Of a stretch of 22,572 nt of DNA, positions 7,612-14,807 are shown piece by piece. Source of the stretch: an uncultured Collinsella sp. (GTDB lineage: Bacteria; Actinomycetota; Coriobacteriia; Coriobacteriales; Coriobacteriaceae). Each line of letters begins with the position of its first letter. Within the stretch, counting starts at the first letter, position 1. The position numbers were made by a program, and so were the translations under genes. Under the pieces are notes generated by a model. It saw nothing but the letters and a program-made list of their open reading frames with translations, searched no databases and had not been told where the DNA came from. The stretch covers positions 1 through 22,572 of the forward strand of contig CALGZX010000099.1 in NCBI GenBank assembly GCA_937934165.1. The letters run 5' to 3'.

Positions 7612-8949
7612 ATGCAGTTCGATCAGGTGACGGTTATCGGTGGCGGTCTGGCGGGTTCGGAATGCGCGATCCAGCTGGCAGACCGCGGGTTTGCCGTAAA
7701 GCTGTGCGAGATGCGCCCCCAGGTGAGCTCCCCGGCTCACCATACCGATCACCTGGCAGAGCTCGTCTGCTCCAATTCGTTTAAGTCGACCCGTCCAGAT
7801 TCCGCTGCTGGCCTACTAAAAGCCGGGCTCGAGCGCATGGGTTCGGTGCTGCTCGATTGCGCCCATCGCGCGGCTGTTCCCGCCGGTGGCGCCCTGGCGG
7901 TCGACCGCGTCAAGTTTTCCGAGCTTGTCGAGGCCGAGGTTGTCGCCCGTCCCAATATCGAGATCATTCACGGCGAGGTCACGCAGATTCCCGAGGGTCA
8001 CGTGGTCATTGCCGCCGGCCCCTTGTGCTCGCCGGCGCTGAGCGAAGAGGTCATGAAGCTCGTCGGTGGCGACGCCCTTGCGTTCTTCGATGCCGCGGCG
8101 CCGATCGTCGATGCCTCCACGCTCGATATGGACGTGCTGTTCTCGCAGTCGCGCTACGAGGAGCAGGGGAGCGGCGACTATCTCAACGCTCCGCTCAATA
8201 AGGAGGAGTACGAGGCCTTTATCGAGGCGCTTACCACGGCCGACCGCGTGGTGCTCAAGGATTTTGAGGGCGGCGATCTGTTCCAGGCCTGCCAGCCTGC
8301 CGAGGAGGTTGCGCGCACCGGCAAGGACGCCATTCGCTTTGGCGCCATGAAGCCCGTCGGCCTCACCGACCCTCGTACCGGACGTCGCCCTTGGGCGGCG
8401 ATTCAGCTGCGTGCCGAGAACAAGGAGAAGACCGCCTATAACCTGGTGGGCTTCCAGACCAACCTGACCTTTGGCGAGCAGAAGCGCGTCTTCCATATGG
8501 TGCCTGGCCTGGAGAACGCTGAGTTCTTCCGCTACGGCGTCATGCACCGCAATACCTTTGTCGACGCCCCGCACGTGCTCGATGGCACCTTTGCCGTGCC
8601 TGGTACCGGCGTGCGCCTGGCCGGTCAGATCACCGGCACCGAGGGGTACATGGAAGCCGTGGCGACCGGTCTGCTCGCGGCGCTCAACACCTATGCCGAG
8701 GCTATCGGCGCCGCGGGCGTCGAGTTGCCCCGCGTGGGCGCCCTGGGCGCGCTCGTGGGCTATGCGACCGATCCTGCCACCGTGGGCTACCAGCCCATGC
8801 ATGTCAACTTTGGCCTGGTGCCGCCACTCGAGGATGGTAAGCGCCGCAGCAAGCGCGACCGCTACCAGGCCTATGCGGACCGTGCGCTCGAGGCTCTTGA
8901 TGCCTATCTGGCCACTCGCCCCGATCTGTTTGGAGGCGACCGGTCATAG
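7612..8949 (+). CDS. trmFO: Methylenetetrahydrofolate--tRNA-(uracil-5-)-methyltransferase TrmFO
   Basis: A 445-residue FAD- and folate-dependent enzyme that makes ribothymidine at position 54 of the tRNA T-loop. The N-terminus has the dinucleotide-binding motif VIGGGLAGSECA, then EMRP and the family signature AELVCSNSFKS with Cys53, matching the conserved cysteine of Bacillus TrmFO. A second conserved cysteine is Cys227 in ACQPAEEVA. GAMKPVGLTDPRTGRRP, QLRAENK and AGQITGTEGYMEA complete the match. ATG 7612 is chosen with AAAGG (7598-7602) upstream; the in-frame TTG at 7606 is too close to that site. It lies 14 nt after dprA. The final codons overlap the presumed start of the xer gene (TCATAG), a place where start and stop signals look altered. 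Confidence 0.96.
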   Translation: MQFDQVTVIGGGLAGSECAIQLADRGFAVKLCEMRPQVSSPAHHTDHLAELVCSNSFKSTRPDSAAGLLKAGLERMGSVLLDCAHRAAVPAGGALAVDRVKFSELVEAEVVARPNIEIIHGEVTQIPEGHVVIAAGPLCSPALSEEVMKLVGGDALAFFDAAAPIVDASTLDMDVLFSQSRYEEQGSGDYLNAPLNKEEYEAFIEALTTADRVVLKDFEGGDLFQACQPAEEVARTGKDAIRFGAMKPVGLTDPRTGRRPWAAIQLRAENKEKTAYNLVGFQTNLTFGEQKRVFHMVPGLENAEFFRYGVMHRNTFVDAPHVLDGTFAVPGTGVRLAGQITGTEGYMEAVATGLLAALNTYAEAIGAAGVELPRVGALGALVGYATDPATVGYQPMHVNFGLVPPLEDGKRRSKRDRYQAYADRALEALDAYLATRPDLFGGDRS

Positions 8950-9866
8950 CCTTTGACCTGTACGATGTCGTCGACTCGTTTATCGCCTATATCGCACGTG
9001 TCGAGGGTCTTTCTCCCAACACGGTGACGGCCTATGGCTCGCGGTTGGAGCGCTTTGCTGCCTGGTGCGAGCGCGAGGACGTCGACGCTCGCGCCGCCGA
9101 CGTGCGGACCGTTCGCTCCTATTTGGCCGAGTTGTCGCGTGACCAGGTGGCGGCTCGAACCCTTGCGGCGCATCTGTCTGCCATTCGCTCGTTCTATCGC
9201 TGGATGGCTGCCGAGGGGATTGTCGAGGGCGATGCGGTCTCGGCGATCGCATCGCCCAAGCTGCCGCGTGACCTGCCGGGCGTCCTTACGACCAAGCAGG
9301 TCGAGGCGCTGCTCAAGACGCCTGATACCTCAACACCCGCGGGACTGCGCGATGCGGCGATGCTCGAGCTGCTCTATGCCTCCGGCGCGCGAATCTCGGA
9401 GCTCGCAGCACTCAATGTGGAATCCATCGCTTGGTCCGAACGCACGCTGCGACTTTGGGGCAAGGGGAGCAAAGAACGTATCGTCCCTCTGTATCGTCGT
9501 GCGCTCGAGGTGACTCGTTTCTATATTGAGGAGGGGAGGCCGGTGTTGCTCGCTCAGGCAAAGCGCCGTGACCCCGCCACCGGGCCGCATCCGCTGCTTA
9601 TATCGGCGCGCGGCAATCGCATGAGCGCCGCCATGCTCCGGCGGCGGTTCCATACGCTGGCGACGCTCGCCGGCATTCCGGCCGACATCGCCCCGCATGC
9701 GATGCGCCATACCTTTGCGACCGACTTGCTCGAGGGCGGTGCGGACCTGCGCTCGGTCCAAGAGCTGCTGGGTCATGCGAGCCTGTCCACGACGCAGATC
9801 TACACGCATCTCACACCCGATCGGCTTAAGCGGGCTGTGGCTCAAGCCCATCCCCGCGGCGAATAG
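8946..9866 (+). CDS. xerC: XerC/XerD-type tyrosine recombinase (non-standard start)
   Basis: A site-specific recombinase of the XerC/D class, which usually resolves chromosome dimers at dif. The N-terminal SAM-like domain reads AYIARVEGLSPNTVTAYGSRL and the catalytic domain has all six expected residues: Arg in ASGARISELAAL, Lys in GKGSKERIVPL, His/Arg in HAMRHTFATDLL, His in LLGHASLSTTQIYTH, and Tyr286 there. The first ATG/GTG/TTG in frame is GTG 9024, but that would remove the first conserved helix. Homology continues in frame to about 8946, where ATA follows GGAGG (8932-8936) by 9 nt; CTG 8958 is another option. From ATA the catalytic Arg is residue 149, close to 148 in E. coli XerC and XerD. 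The start is uncertain; the function is not. XerC versus XerD cannot be decided here. Confidence 0.88.
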   Translation: MAFDLYDVVDSFIAYIARVEGLSPNTVTAYGSRLERFAAWCEREDVDARAADVRTVRSYLAELSRDQVAARTLAAHLSAIRSFYRWMAAEGIVEGDAVSAIASPKLPRDLPGVLTTKQVEALLKTPDTSTPAGLRDAAMLELLYASGARISELAALNVESIAWSERTLRLWGKGSKERIVPLYRRALEVTRFYIEEGRPVLLAQAKRRDPATGPHPLLISARGNRMSAAMLRRRFHTLATLAGIPADIAPHAMRHTFATDLLEGGADLRSVQELLGHASLSTTQIYTHLTPDRLKRAVAQAHPRGE

Positions 9867-9915
9867 TTGCTGGGACGTCCCGCGCCGCACTCAGGTGTGT
9901 GGTTTTGATTGCGGG

Positions 9916-9944
9916 TTGGCAGGAAGAAGCATTCCTGCTATCAT
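9916..9944 (+). promoter_or_regulatory. Strong rpsB-tsf promoter
   Basis: TTGGCA (9916-9921), a 17-nt spacer and TATCAT (9939-9944), with TG one base upstream of the -10 box (extended -10). Transcription would start near 9951 and leave a leader of about 135 nt before rpsB. Confidence 0.7.
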
Positions 9945-9950
9945 TCATCG

Positions 9951-10085
9951 GGTTGCTTCACGGCAACATGTTTTTATCACGCACGCGCGGCTACTTCATA
10001 CCGTGGTGCCCGGGCTTTGGTAGCACATGTCCGGGTTGGTTTTGGAGGATGACCCCGCGCGGAGGCAAACCACAGGAGGTTTAAC
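9951..10085 (+). promoter_or_regulatory. Long structured leader of rpsB
   Basis: The leader has GTTGC/GCAAC (9952-9956 with 9963-9967) followed closely by TTTTT. It also has a perfect long-range complement, CGCGCGG (9984-9990) with CCGCGCG (10055-10061), enclosing CCCGG/CCGGG (10009-10013 with 10031-10035). TGGTTT (10037-10042) can instead pair with AAACCA (10067-10072) just before the AGGAGGT ribosome binding site (10074-10080). In E. coli, S2 represses its own mRNA through its leader; a similar role here is inferred. Confidence 0.4.
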
Positions 10086-10814
10086 ATGGCTACCAAGATT
10101 AATATCCGCACCCTGCTCGAGGCCGGCTGCCACTTCGGTCACCAGACCCGTCGCTGGAACCCCAAGATGAAGCCGTTCATCTTCGGTGAGCGCAACGGCA
10201 TCTATATCCTTGACCTCAAGCAGACCATCCTCGACGCCGATCAGGCCTACACCTTCGTCAAGAACGTCGCCAAGGGTGGCAACGTGCTGTTCGTCGGCAC
10301 CAAGAAGCAGGCTCAGGAGGCCGTCAAGAACGCTGCTGAGCGCGCCAACATGCCTTACATCAACCAGCGTTGGCTCGGCGGTATGCTGACCAACTTCGTC
10401 ACCATCCGCTCCCGCATCAACCGCATGGAGGAGCTCGAGGCTATGGTCGAGGACGGCCGCATGGCTGTTCTGCCCAAGAAGGAGCAGGCTGTTCTCGGCA
10501 AGGAGCTCACTAAGCTCCAGACCAACCTCGGTGGCGCCCGCGACATGAAGGGTCTGCCCCAGGCTCTCTTCGTCATCGACACCAAGCGCGAGGAGAACGC
10601 CATCAAGGAGGCCCAGCGCCTGAACATCCCCGTCGTCGCCCTGATCGACACCAACTCCGATCCCGACGAGGTCGAGTACGGCATCCCCTGCAACGATGAC
10701 GCTATCTCCGCTGTCACCCTTATGTGCGAGCTCATGGCTGACGCCTGCCTCGCTGGCTCCGGCAAGGAGCAGGTCTCCGAGGCCGAGATGGCCGCTGAGC
10801 CCAAGGCCGAGTAA
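10086..10814 (+). CDS. rpsB: 30S ribosomal protein S2
   Basis: A 242-residue S2, within the normal range. S2 joins late in 30S assembly, at the head-body junction. Family blocks are LLEAGCHFGHQTRRWNPKM, IFGERNGIYILDLKQT, FVGTKKQAQEAV, NQRWLGGMLTNF, LPQALFVIDTKRE and ALIDTNSDPDEVEYGIPCNDDA. The ATG follows AGGAGGT by 5 nt, a near-ideal ribosome binding site. The C-terminus ends in a short acidic Glu/Ala-rich tail, common in S2. It is co-transcribed with tsf 45 nt downstream; no terminator is seen between them. Confidence 0.98.
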   Translation: MATKINIRTLLEAGCHFGHQTRRWNPKMKPFIFGERNGIYILDLKQTILDADQAYTFVKNVAKGGNVLFVGTKKQAQEAVKNAAERANMPYINQRWLGGMLTNFVTIRSRINRMEELEAMVEDGRMAVLPKKEQAVLGKELTKLQTNLGGARDMKGLPQALFVIDTKREENAIKEAQRLNIPVVALIDTNSDPDEVEYGIPCNDDAISAVTLMCELMADACLAGSGKEQVSEAEMAAEPKAE

Positions 10815-10859
10815 ATCAGTCTTAGTTAATTCTTTTTCATCTCTTTGAAAGGAACCACA

Positions 10860-11729
10860 ATGGCCCAGATTACCGCCGCTATGGTTAAGCAGCTCCGCGA
10901 GATGACCGACTCCCCGATGATGGAGTGCAAGAAGGCTCTCGTCGAGGCTGACGGCGACATGGACGCCGCTGTCGACGTTCTGCGTAAGAACGGCCTTGCC
11001 AAGGCTGCCAAGAAGGCTGGCCGTGAGACCAACGAGGGCGCTGTCGCCGCGTTCGTCTCCGAGGATGGCAAGACCGGCGCTCTGCTCGAGCTCTCCTGCG
11101 AGACCGACTTCGTTGGCTCCAACGCCAAGTTCACCGGCTTTGCTTCCAAGGTCGCTGAGGTTGTCGCTACCACCGAGCCTGCTGACGTCGACGCTCTGCT
11201 CGAGAAGCCGATGGGCGAGGAGACCGTTTCCTCCGAGCTCACCGAGATGATTCACATCATGGGCGAGAACATGAAGATCTCCCGCTTCGCTGCCCGCAAG
11301 GTTGAGAACGGCGCGCTCGCTTCTTACATCCACATGGGTGGTAAGATCGGCGTCCTCGTCGAGTTCGCCTTCGAGAAGGCCGAGACCGCTCAGGCTGAGT
11401 CCTTCAAGACCTTCGCTCACGACGTTGCCCTTCAGGTTGCCGCCGTCGCCCCGATCTGTGCTACCCGCGATCAGGTTCCGGCCGAGACCGTCGAGCACGA
11501 GAAGCAGATCTACATGGCTCAGGCTGCCGAGTCCGGTAAGCCCGAGGCTATCCAGGAGAAGATGGCTGTCGGCCGTCTGGAGAAGTTCTACAAGCAGTCC
11601 GTGCTCACCGAGCAGGAGTTCATCAAGGACAGCTCCCTCACCATCAAGAAGTACGCTGAGCAGGTCTCCAAGGAGCTCGGCGACACCATTACCGTCGTTG
11701 CCTTTGACCGTCTGGTTCGTGGCGAGTAA
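10860..11729 (+). CDS. tsf: Elongation factor Ts
   Basis: A 289-residue EF-Ts, the nucleotide exchange factor that recycles EF-Tu-GDP. The N-terminal UBA-like domain is VKQLREMTDSPMMECKKAL, ending near VLRKNGLAKAAKK. The core continues with GALLELSCETDFVGSNAKF, whose TDFV motif contacts EF-Tu, then the second core repeat and MAVGRLEKFYKQSVLTEQ. Many relatives have GAGMMD where this has DSPMME. ATG 10860 is preferred over the in-frame TTG at 10845, which lies upstream of the AAAGGAA site. Codon use is strongly biased, as expected for a highly expressed translation gene. The unit ends in the terminator at 11753. Confidence 0.98.
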   Translation: MAQITAAMVKQLREMTDSPMMECKKALVEADGDMDAAVDVLRKNGLAKAAKKAGRETNEGAVAAFVSEDGKTGALLELSCETDFVGSNAKFTGFASKVAEVVATTEPADVDALLEKPMGEETVSSELTEMIHIMGENMKISRFAARKVENGALASYIHMGGKIGVLVEFAFEKAETAQAESFKTFAHDVALQVAAVAPICATRDQVPAETVEHEKQIYMAQAAESGKPEAIQEKMAVGRLEKFYKQSVLTEQEFIKDSSLTIKKYAEQVSKELGDTITVVAFDRLVRGE

Positions 11730-11752
11730 ATAAGCTCTTGTAGCTGGTAATG

Positions 11753-11787
11753 AGCAGGCTGTGGGTTTTACTCACAGCCTGCTTTTT
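11753..11787 (+). terminator. Intrinsic terminator after tsf
   Basis: AGCAGGCTGTGGG (11753-11765) pairs with CTCACAGCCTGCT (11771-11783), with one wobble pair, around TTTTA, and is followed by TTTT. It closes the rpsB-tsf unit. Confidence 0.92.
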
Positions 11788-11790
11788 CAT

Positions 11791-11817
11791 GGCTCTTCTT
11801 AGAGCCTTTGATAGAAT
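11791..11817 (+). promoter_or_regulatory. Candidate pyrH operon promoter overlapping a small hairpin
   Basis: TAGAAT (11812-11817) is a good -10 box, but its -35 region is poor. GGCTCT (11791-11796) and AGAGCC (11801-11806) form a 6-bp hairpin with a TCTT loop just where the -35 would lie. This could be a backup terminator, an operator dyad, or chance. Confidence 0.3.
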
Positions 11818-11847
11818 GTTGAGAGTTCAATCTAAAGGAGGATCGCT

Positions 11848-12570
11848 TTGTCCGACATCCGATATAAACGCGTGCTTCTTAAGCTTTCTGGCGAAGCACT
11901 GATGGGCGACGGCCAGTATGGCATCGACCCCAAGGTTACCGACCATCTTGCCAAACAGGTCAAGGAGCTGCTCGCCGTTGGCCATGAGGTCGGCGTCGTT
12001 GTCGGCGGCGGCAATATTTTCCGCGGCATGGCCGGCGCTGCCGGTGGCATGGAGCGTGCTCAGGCCGACTACATGGGCATGCTGGCAACCGTTATGAACG
12101 CGCTCGCCCTGCAGGATGCCTTCGAGCACAACGATGTTCCCTGCCGCGTTATGAGCGCTATCCAGATGAACGAGATCTGCGAGCCCTATATTCGCCGTCG
12201 CGCCATCAACCACCTTTCCAAGGGCAACGTCGTTATCTTTGCCGCCGGTTCGGGCAATCCGTACTTTACGACCGACACCGCCGCGGCTCTTCGTGCGTGC
12301 GAGATCGGCGCCGAGATTCTGATTAAAGCCACCAAGGTTGACGGCATCTACGACAAGGATCCCGTCAAGTGCGCCGACGCCGTCCGTTTTGACAAGATTA
12401 CCTATCACGAGGTGCTCGTCCGCGGTCTGCAGGTTATGGATTCCACGGCTACGGCACTGTGCCAGGACAACCGTATGCCGATTTTGGTCCTCAACATCGA
12501 TGGCGAGGACACCGTCAAGCGCGCGCTCGCGGGTGAGCCCGTCGGCACGCTCGTCTATCAGGAGGATTAA
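11848..12570 (+). CDS. pyrH: UMP kinase
   Basis: A 240-residue bacterial UMP kinase, a hexameric amino-acid-kinase-fold enzyme that phosphorylates UMP to UDP. Motifs are VLLKLSGEALMG, VGGGNIFRGMAG, FAAGSGNPYFTTDTAAALRA, ATKVDGIYDKDP and DSTATALCQDNRMPILVLN. The start is TTG 11848, since AAGGAGG (11835-11841) is 6 nt upstream and the product then begins MSDIRYKRVLLKLSG. It heads the long pyrH-frr-uppS-cdsA-dxr-rseP-ispG-proS run. frr begins 2 nt after its stop, and the frr ribosome binding site lies inside the last pyrH codons. A TTG start may lower translation compared with its neighbours. Confidence 0.97.
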   Translation: MSDIRYKRVLLKLSGEALMGDGQYGIDPKVTDHLAKQVKELLAVGHEVGVVVGGGNIFRGMAGAAGGMERAQADYMGMLATVMNALALQDAFEHNDVPCRVMSAIQMNEICEPYIRRRAINHLSKGNVVIFAAGSGNPYFTTDTAAALRACEIGAEILIKATKVDGIYDKDPVKCADAVRFDKITYHEVLVRGLQVMDSTATALCQDNRMPILVLNIDGEDTVKRALAGEPVGTLVYQED

Positions 12571-12572
12571 GC

Positions 12573-13109
12573 ATGGCAGAGAACATCACCGCCCATATGG
12601 ACAAGTCGCTCGAGTCCCTCAAGCATAACTTCTCCAAGGTCCGTACCGGCCGCGCCAATGCCAACATTCTGTCCGACATCACCGTCGATTATTACGGTGT
12701 TCCCACGCCGGTCACGCAGATTGCCGCCGTCAAGACCCCCGAGGCCCACATGCTGCTCATCGAGCCGTGGGACAAGGCACTTATCAACGCTATCGTCAAG
12801 GCCATCGGCGCTTCCGATCTGGGTATTACCCCCAACTCCGATGGCACCGTCGTTCGTCTGCCGTTCCCGGCTCCCACCGAGGAGCGCCGTCGCGAGCTCG
12901 TCAAGGAGTGCCGCGAGTACGCCGAGCAGGCCAAGGTGTCTATCCGTAACATCCGTCGCGACTTCAACAACAAGCTCGAGCGCGATGAGGAGCTCACCGA
13001 GGACGATGTCCGTCGCGAGCAGGCCAAGGTCCAGAAGCACACTGATGAGTATGTCGCCAAGGTCGAGGAGCTTCTGAAGGAAAAAGAAGCCGAGGTCATG
13101 GAGATCTAA
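12573..13109 (+). CDS. frr: Ribosome recycling factor
   Basis: A 178-residue RRF, slightly shorter than the E. coli protein (185). With EF-G it splits post-termination ribosomes. Recognisable segments are the first long helix (MDKSLESLKHNFSKVRTGRANANIL), the beta domain DYYGVPTPVTQIAAV, IEPWDKALINAIVKAI, LPFPAPTEERRRELVK and the charged C-terminal helices (VRREQAKVQKHTDEYVAKVEELLKEKEAEV). The ATG follows GGAGG (12561-12565) by 7 nt. pyrH-frr adjacency is widespread in bacteria. Its stop is separated by one base from the uppS GTG, so ribosomes ending frr can reinitiate on uppS. Confidence 0.98.
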   Translation: MAENITAHMDKSLESLKHNFSKVRTGRANANILSDITVDYYGVPTPVTQIAAVKTPEAHMLLIEPWDKALINAIVKAIGASDLGITPNSDGTVVRLPFPAPTEERRRELVKECREYAEQAKVSIRNIRRDFNNKLERDEELTEDDVRREQAKVQKHTDEYVAKVEELLKEKEAEVMEI

Positions 13110-13110
13110 G

Positions 13111-13905
13111 GTGCAATACGACGAGCATAAACTGGTCGAGTACTTTGCCGACGCCCCTGCGGGCGTCGGTTTTTCAGACCTTGACCTCAATAACATTCCG
13201 CACCATATCTCATGCATCATGGACGGCAACGGTCGTTGGGCCACGTCGCGCGGTCTTGCACGCACTGAGGGCCACAAGGCGGGTATCGTCTCGCTGCGCG
13301 AGATCATTACCGCCTGCGTGCGCCTGGGCGTCGACGTGCTTTCGGCCTATGCGTTTTCTACCGAAAACTGGAACCGCCCGCAGCATGAGGTCAACGTCTT
13401 GATGCACCTGTTTGCCAAGACGTTCATCGACGAGTTGCCGCTTCTGAAGCGCGAAAACGTGCGCGTTGTCTTTTTGGGTGATATTTCCGCGCTGCCCAAG
13501 AAGACCCGCGACGTTTTTGAACGCGGTCTTGCCGAGTGCGCCGATCACACCGGTATGACGCTGGCGCTTGCCGTCAACTACGGCGCACGTGCCGAGATTA
13601 CCCGCGCTGTCCGTCAGATCGCACTCGACGTTGCCGCCGGTAAGATCGATCCTGCCGCAATTGATGACGACATGGTGGCTTCCCACCTCTATACCGCCGG
13701 TCTTCCCGATCCTGAGCTTGTGATTCGCACCTCTGGTGAGCTGCGCCTTTCGAACTATCTGCTGTGGCAGGTAGCTTATTCCGAGTTCTACGTCACCGAT
13801 ACCTATTGGCCCGACTTTGATCGTTGGGGCCTTGTCGACGCCATTTTGGCCTATCAGGGCCGTGACCGTAGGTTTGGTGGACTGAGCAAGACCGAGGAGG
13901 CTTAA
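13111..13905 (+). CDS. uppS: Undecaprenyl diphosphate synthase (cis-isoprenyl transferase)
   Basis: A 264-residue enzyme that extends farnesyl diphosphate with isopentenyl diphosphate to the C55 carrier used for cell-wall synthesis. Catalytic motifs are CIMDGNGRWA with the essential Asp, RTEGHKAG, YAFSTENWNRP, VNYGARAEI, VIRTSGELRLSNYLLWQ and WPDF. About 35 residues precede the core. The start is GTG 13111, with GGAG (13100-13103) inside frr; no ATG, GTG, TTG or CTG occurs in frame between the hairpin and the conserved IMDGNGRW block. Codons 13-21 form a terminator-like hairpin with a T-run, a striking feature for a coding region. IPP for this enzyme would come from the MEP pathway, two genes of which (dxr, ispG) lie just downstream. 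Confidence 0.96.
   Translation: MQYDEHKLVEYFADAPAGVGFSDLDLNNIPHHISCIMDGNGRWATSRGLARTEGHKAGIVSLREIITACVRLGVDVLSAYAFSTENWNRPQHEVNVLMHLFAKTFIDELPLLKRENVRVVFLGDISALPKKTRDVFERGLAECADHTGMTLALAVNYGARAEITRAVRQIALDVAAGKIDPAAIDDDMVASHLYTAGLPDPELVIRTSGELRLSNYLLWQVAYSEFYVTDTYWPDFDRWGLVDAILAYQGRDRRFGGLSKTEEA
13148..13174 (+). terminator. Terminator-like hairpin inside the start of uppS
   Basis: CCGACGCCC (13148-13156) pairs perfectly with GGGCGTCGG (13161-13169) around CTGC, followed directly by TTTTT (13170-13174). It has the shape of a full intrinsic terminator, located 37 nt after the uppS start codon and 38 nt after the frr stop. It may act as an attenuator controlled by translation of uppS. The shape is seen; its activity is inferred. 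Confidence 0.6.
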
Positions 13906-13907
13906 TC

Positions 13908-14807
13908 GTGTCCGATCGTCCCAAGGCATCTGCTTCCAAGACGCCTGCGCGCAAAGCTACCGCTGCGGGAGCGCCTGCAGCGAAGAGCGGCACCGGTTCG
14001 TGGCTGGCGGGCTTTATTACCCGTGCCGCCGCTGGTATCGTCTACGCCGTTGTCTTTATCCTGTGCCTGGTTTTGGGTATCGTGCCCACGGCCATCTTTG
14101 TTTCCGTCATGAGCGGTCTGTGCTGCTATGAGTTTTTCCGTATGACAAGGCTCGATGGCAAGATGGCTAACGAGCGCATGGGTATCGCTGCCGCCGTACT
14201 CTTTCCGCTGTCGGCGCTGGGCGATTCGATGTTGCTGAATGCCCTGCTTTTTGCCCTGATGCTCGCTGTGGGCATTTGGTATGTTTGGTCGCCGCGTACC
14301 CGCATCTCTGATGTGGCCGTGACGCTCATGGGTCCCATCTACACTGGCTTTATGCTGTCGGCTATCGTGCTGCTGCGCGATGCTGTGCCCGGTTTTGCCG
14401 GCGCCCTGCTTTCGGTGGGTGTTTGCGCGTCCCTTTGGGTCTCCGATTCGTTTGCCTACATCGTGGGCAGCCGTATCGGTAAGCACAAGATGGTTCCCAA
14501 GATCTCTCCCAAAAAGAGCTGGGAGGGGTTTGCCGGCGGCATCCTGGGCTCGGTTTTGATTTGGCTCATCCTGTGGGCGACGCACTTCTACAAGCTCAGC
14601 CTGCCCTATGCACTGCTGTGCGGCGTGGTAGTGTCCGTCCTGGGCGTTATCGGCGACCTTATCGAGTCGCGCATCAAGCGCGGCGTGGGCGTCAAGGATT
14701 CCGGCAACCTTATCCCGGGCCACGGCGGCATGCTCGACCGTAGCGACTCGCTTATCTTTGGCTGCATTACCGCGCAGCTGCTATTGATGATCGGAGGCGT
14801 GCTGTAA
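13908..14807 (+). CDS. cdsA: Phosphatidate cytidylyltransferase (CDP-diglyceride synthase)
   Basis: A 299-residue integral membrane enzyme that makes CDP-diacylglycerol from phosphatidate and CTP, the branch point of phospholipid synthesis. The first ~35 residues are polar, rich in Lys/Ala/Pro/Ser (KASASKTPARKATAAGAPAAK), and probably a cytoplasmic tail. Several hydrophobic segments follow. The family signature near the C-terminus is clear: ESRIKRGVGVKDSGNLIPG, then HGGMLDRSDSL. Most relatives have Ile, Leu, Met, Phe, Val or Thr where this has Ser in DRSDS. The start is GTG 13908, 7 nt after GGAGG, and 2 nt after the uppS stop. Its stop overlaps the dxr ATG by one base. The uppS-cdsA-dxr-rseP order is conserved in many bacteria. 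Confidence 0.95.
   Translation: MSDRPKASASKTPARKATAAGAPAAKSGTGSWLAGFITRAAAGIVYAVVFILCLVLGIVPTAIFVSVMSGLCCYEFFRMTRLDGKMANERMGIAAAVLFPLSALGDSMLLNALLFALMLAVGIWYVWSPRTRISDVAVTLMGPIYTGFMLSAIVLLRDAVPGFAGALLSVGVCASLWVSDSFAYIVGSRIGKHKMVPKISPKKSWEGFAGGILGSVLIWLILWATHFYKLSLPYALLCGVVVSVLGVIGDLIESRIKRGVGVKDSGNLIPGHGGMLDRSDSLIFGCITAQLLLMIGGVL

Noticed and set aside
9024..9026. GTG 9024 as the xer start
   Set aside because: It falls inside the conserved first helix region and would place the catalytic Arg about 25 residues too early compared with E. coli XerC/D.
9872..9888. GGGACGTCCC palindrome and a GCGGCG/CGCCGC pairing after xer as a terminator
   Set aside because: No T-run follows directly, and the paired arm lies partly in the xer coding end. 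It could be a weak structure or chance.
9697..10084. Short plus-strand open frames in the rpsB leader region
   Set aside because: They overlap the xer end, promoter and leader, lack ribosome binding sites and have no recognisable protein features.
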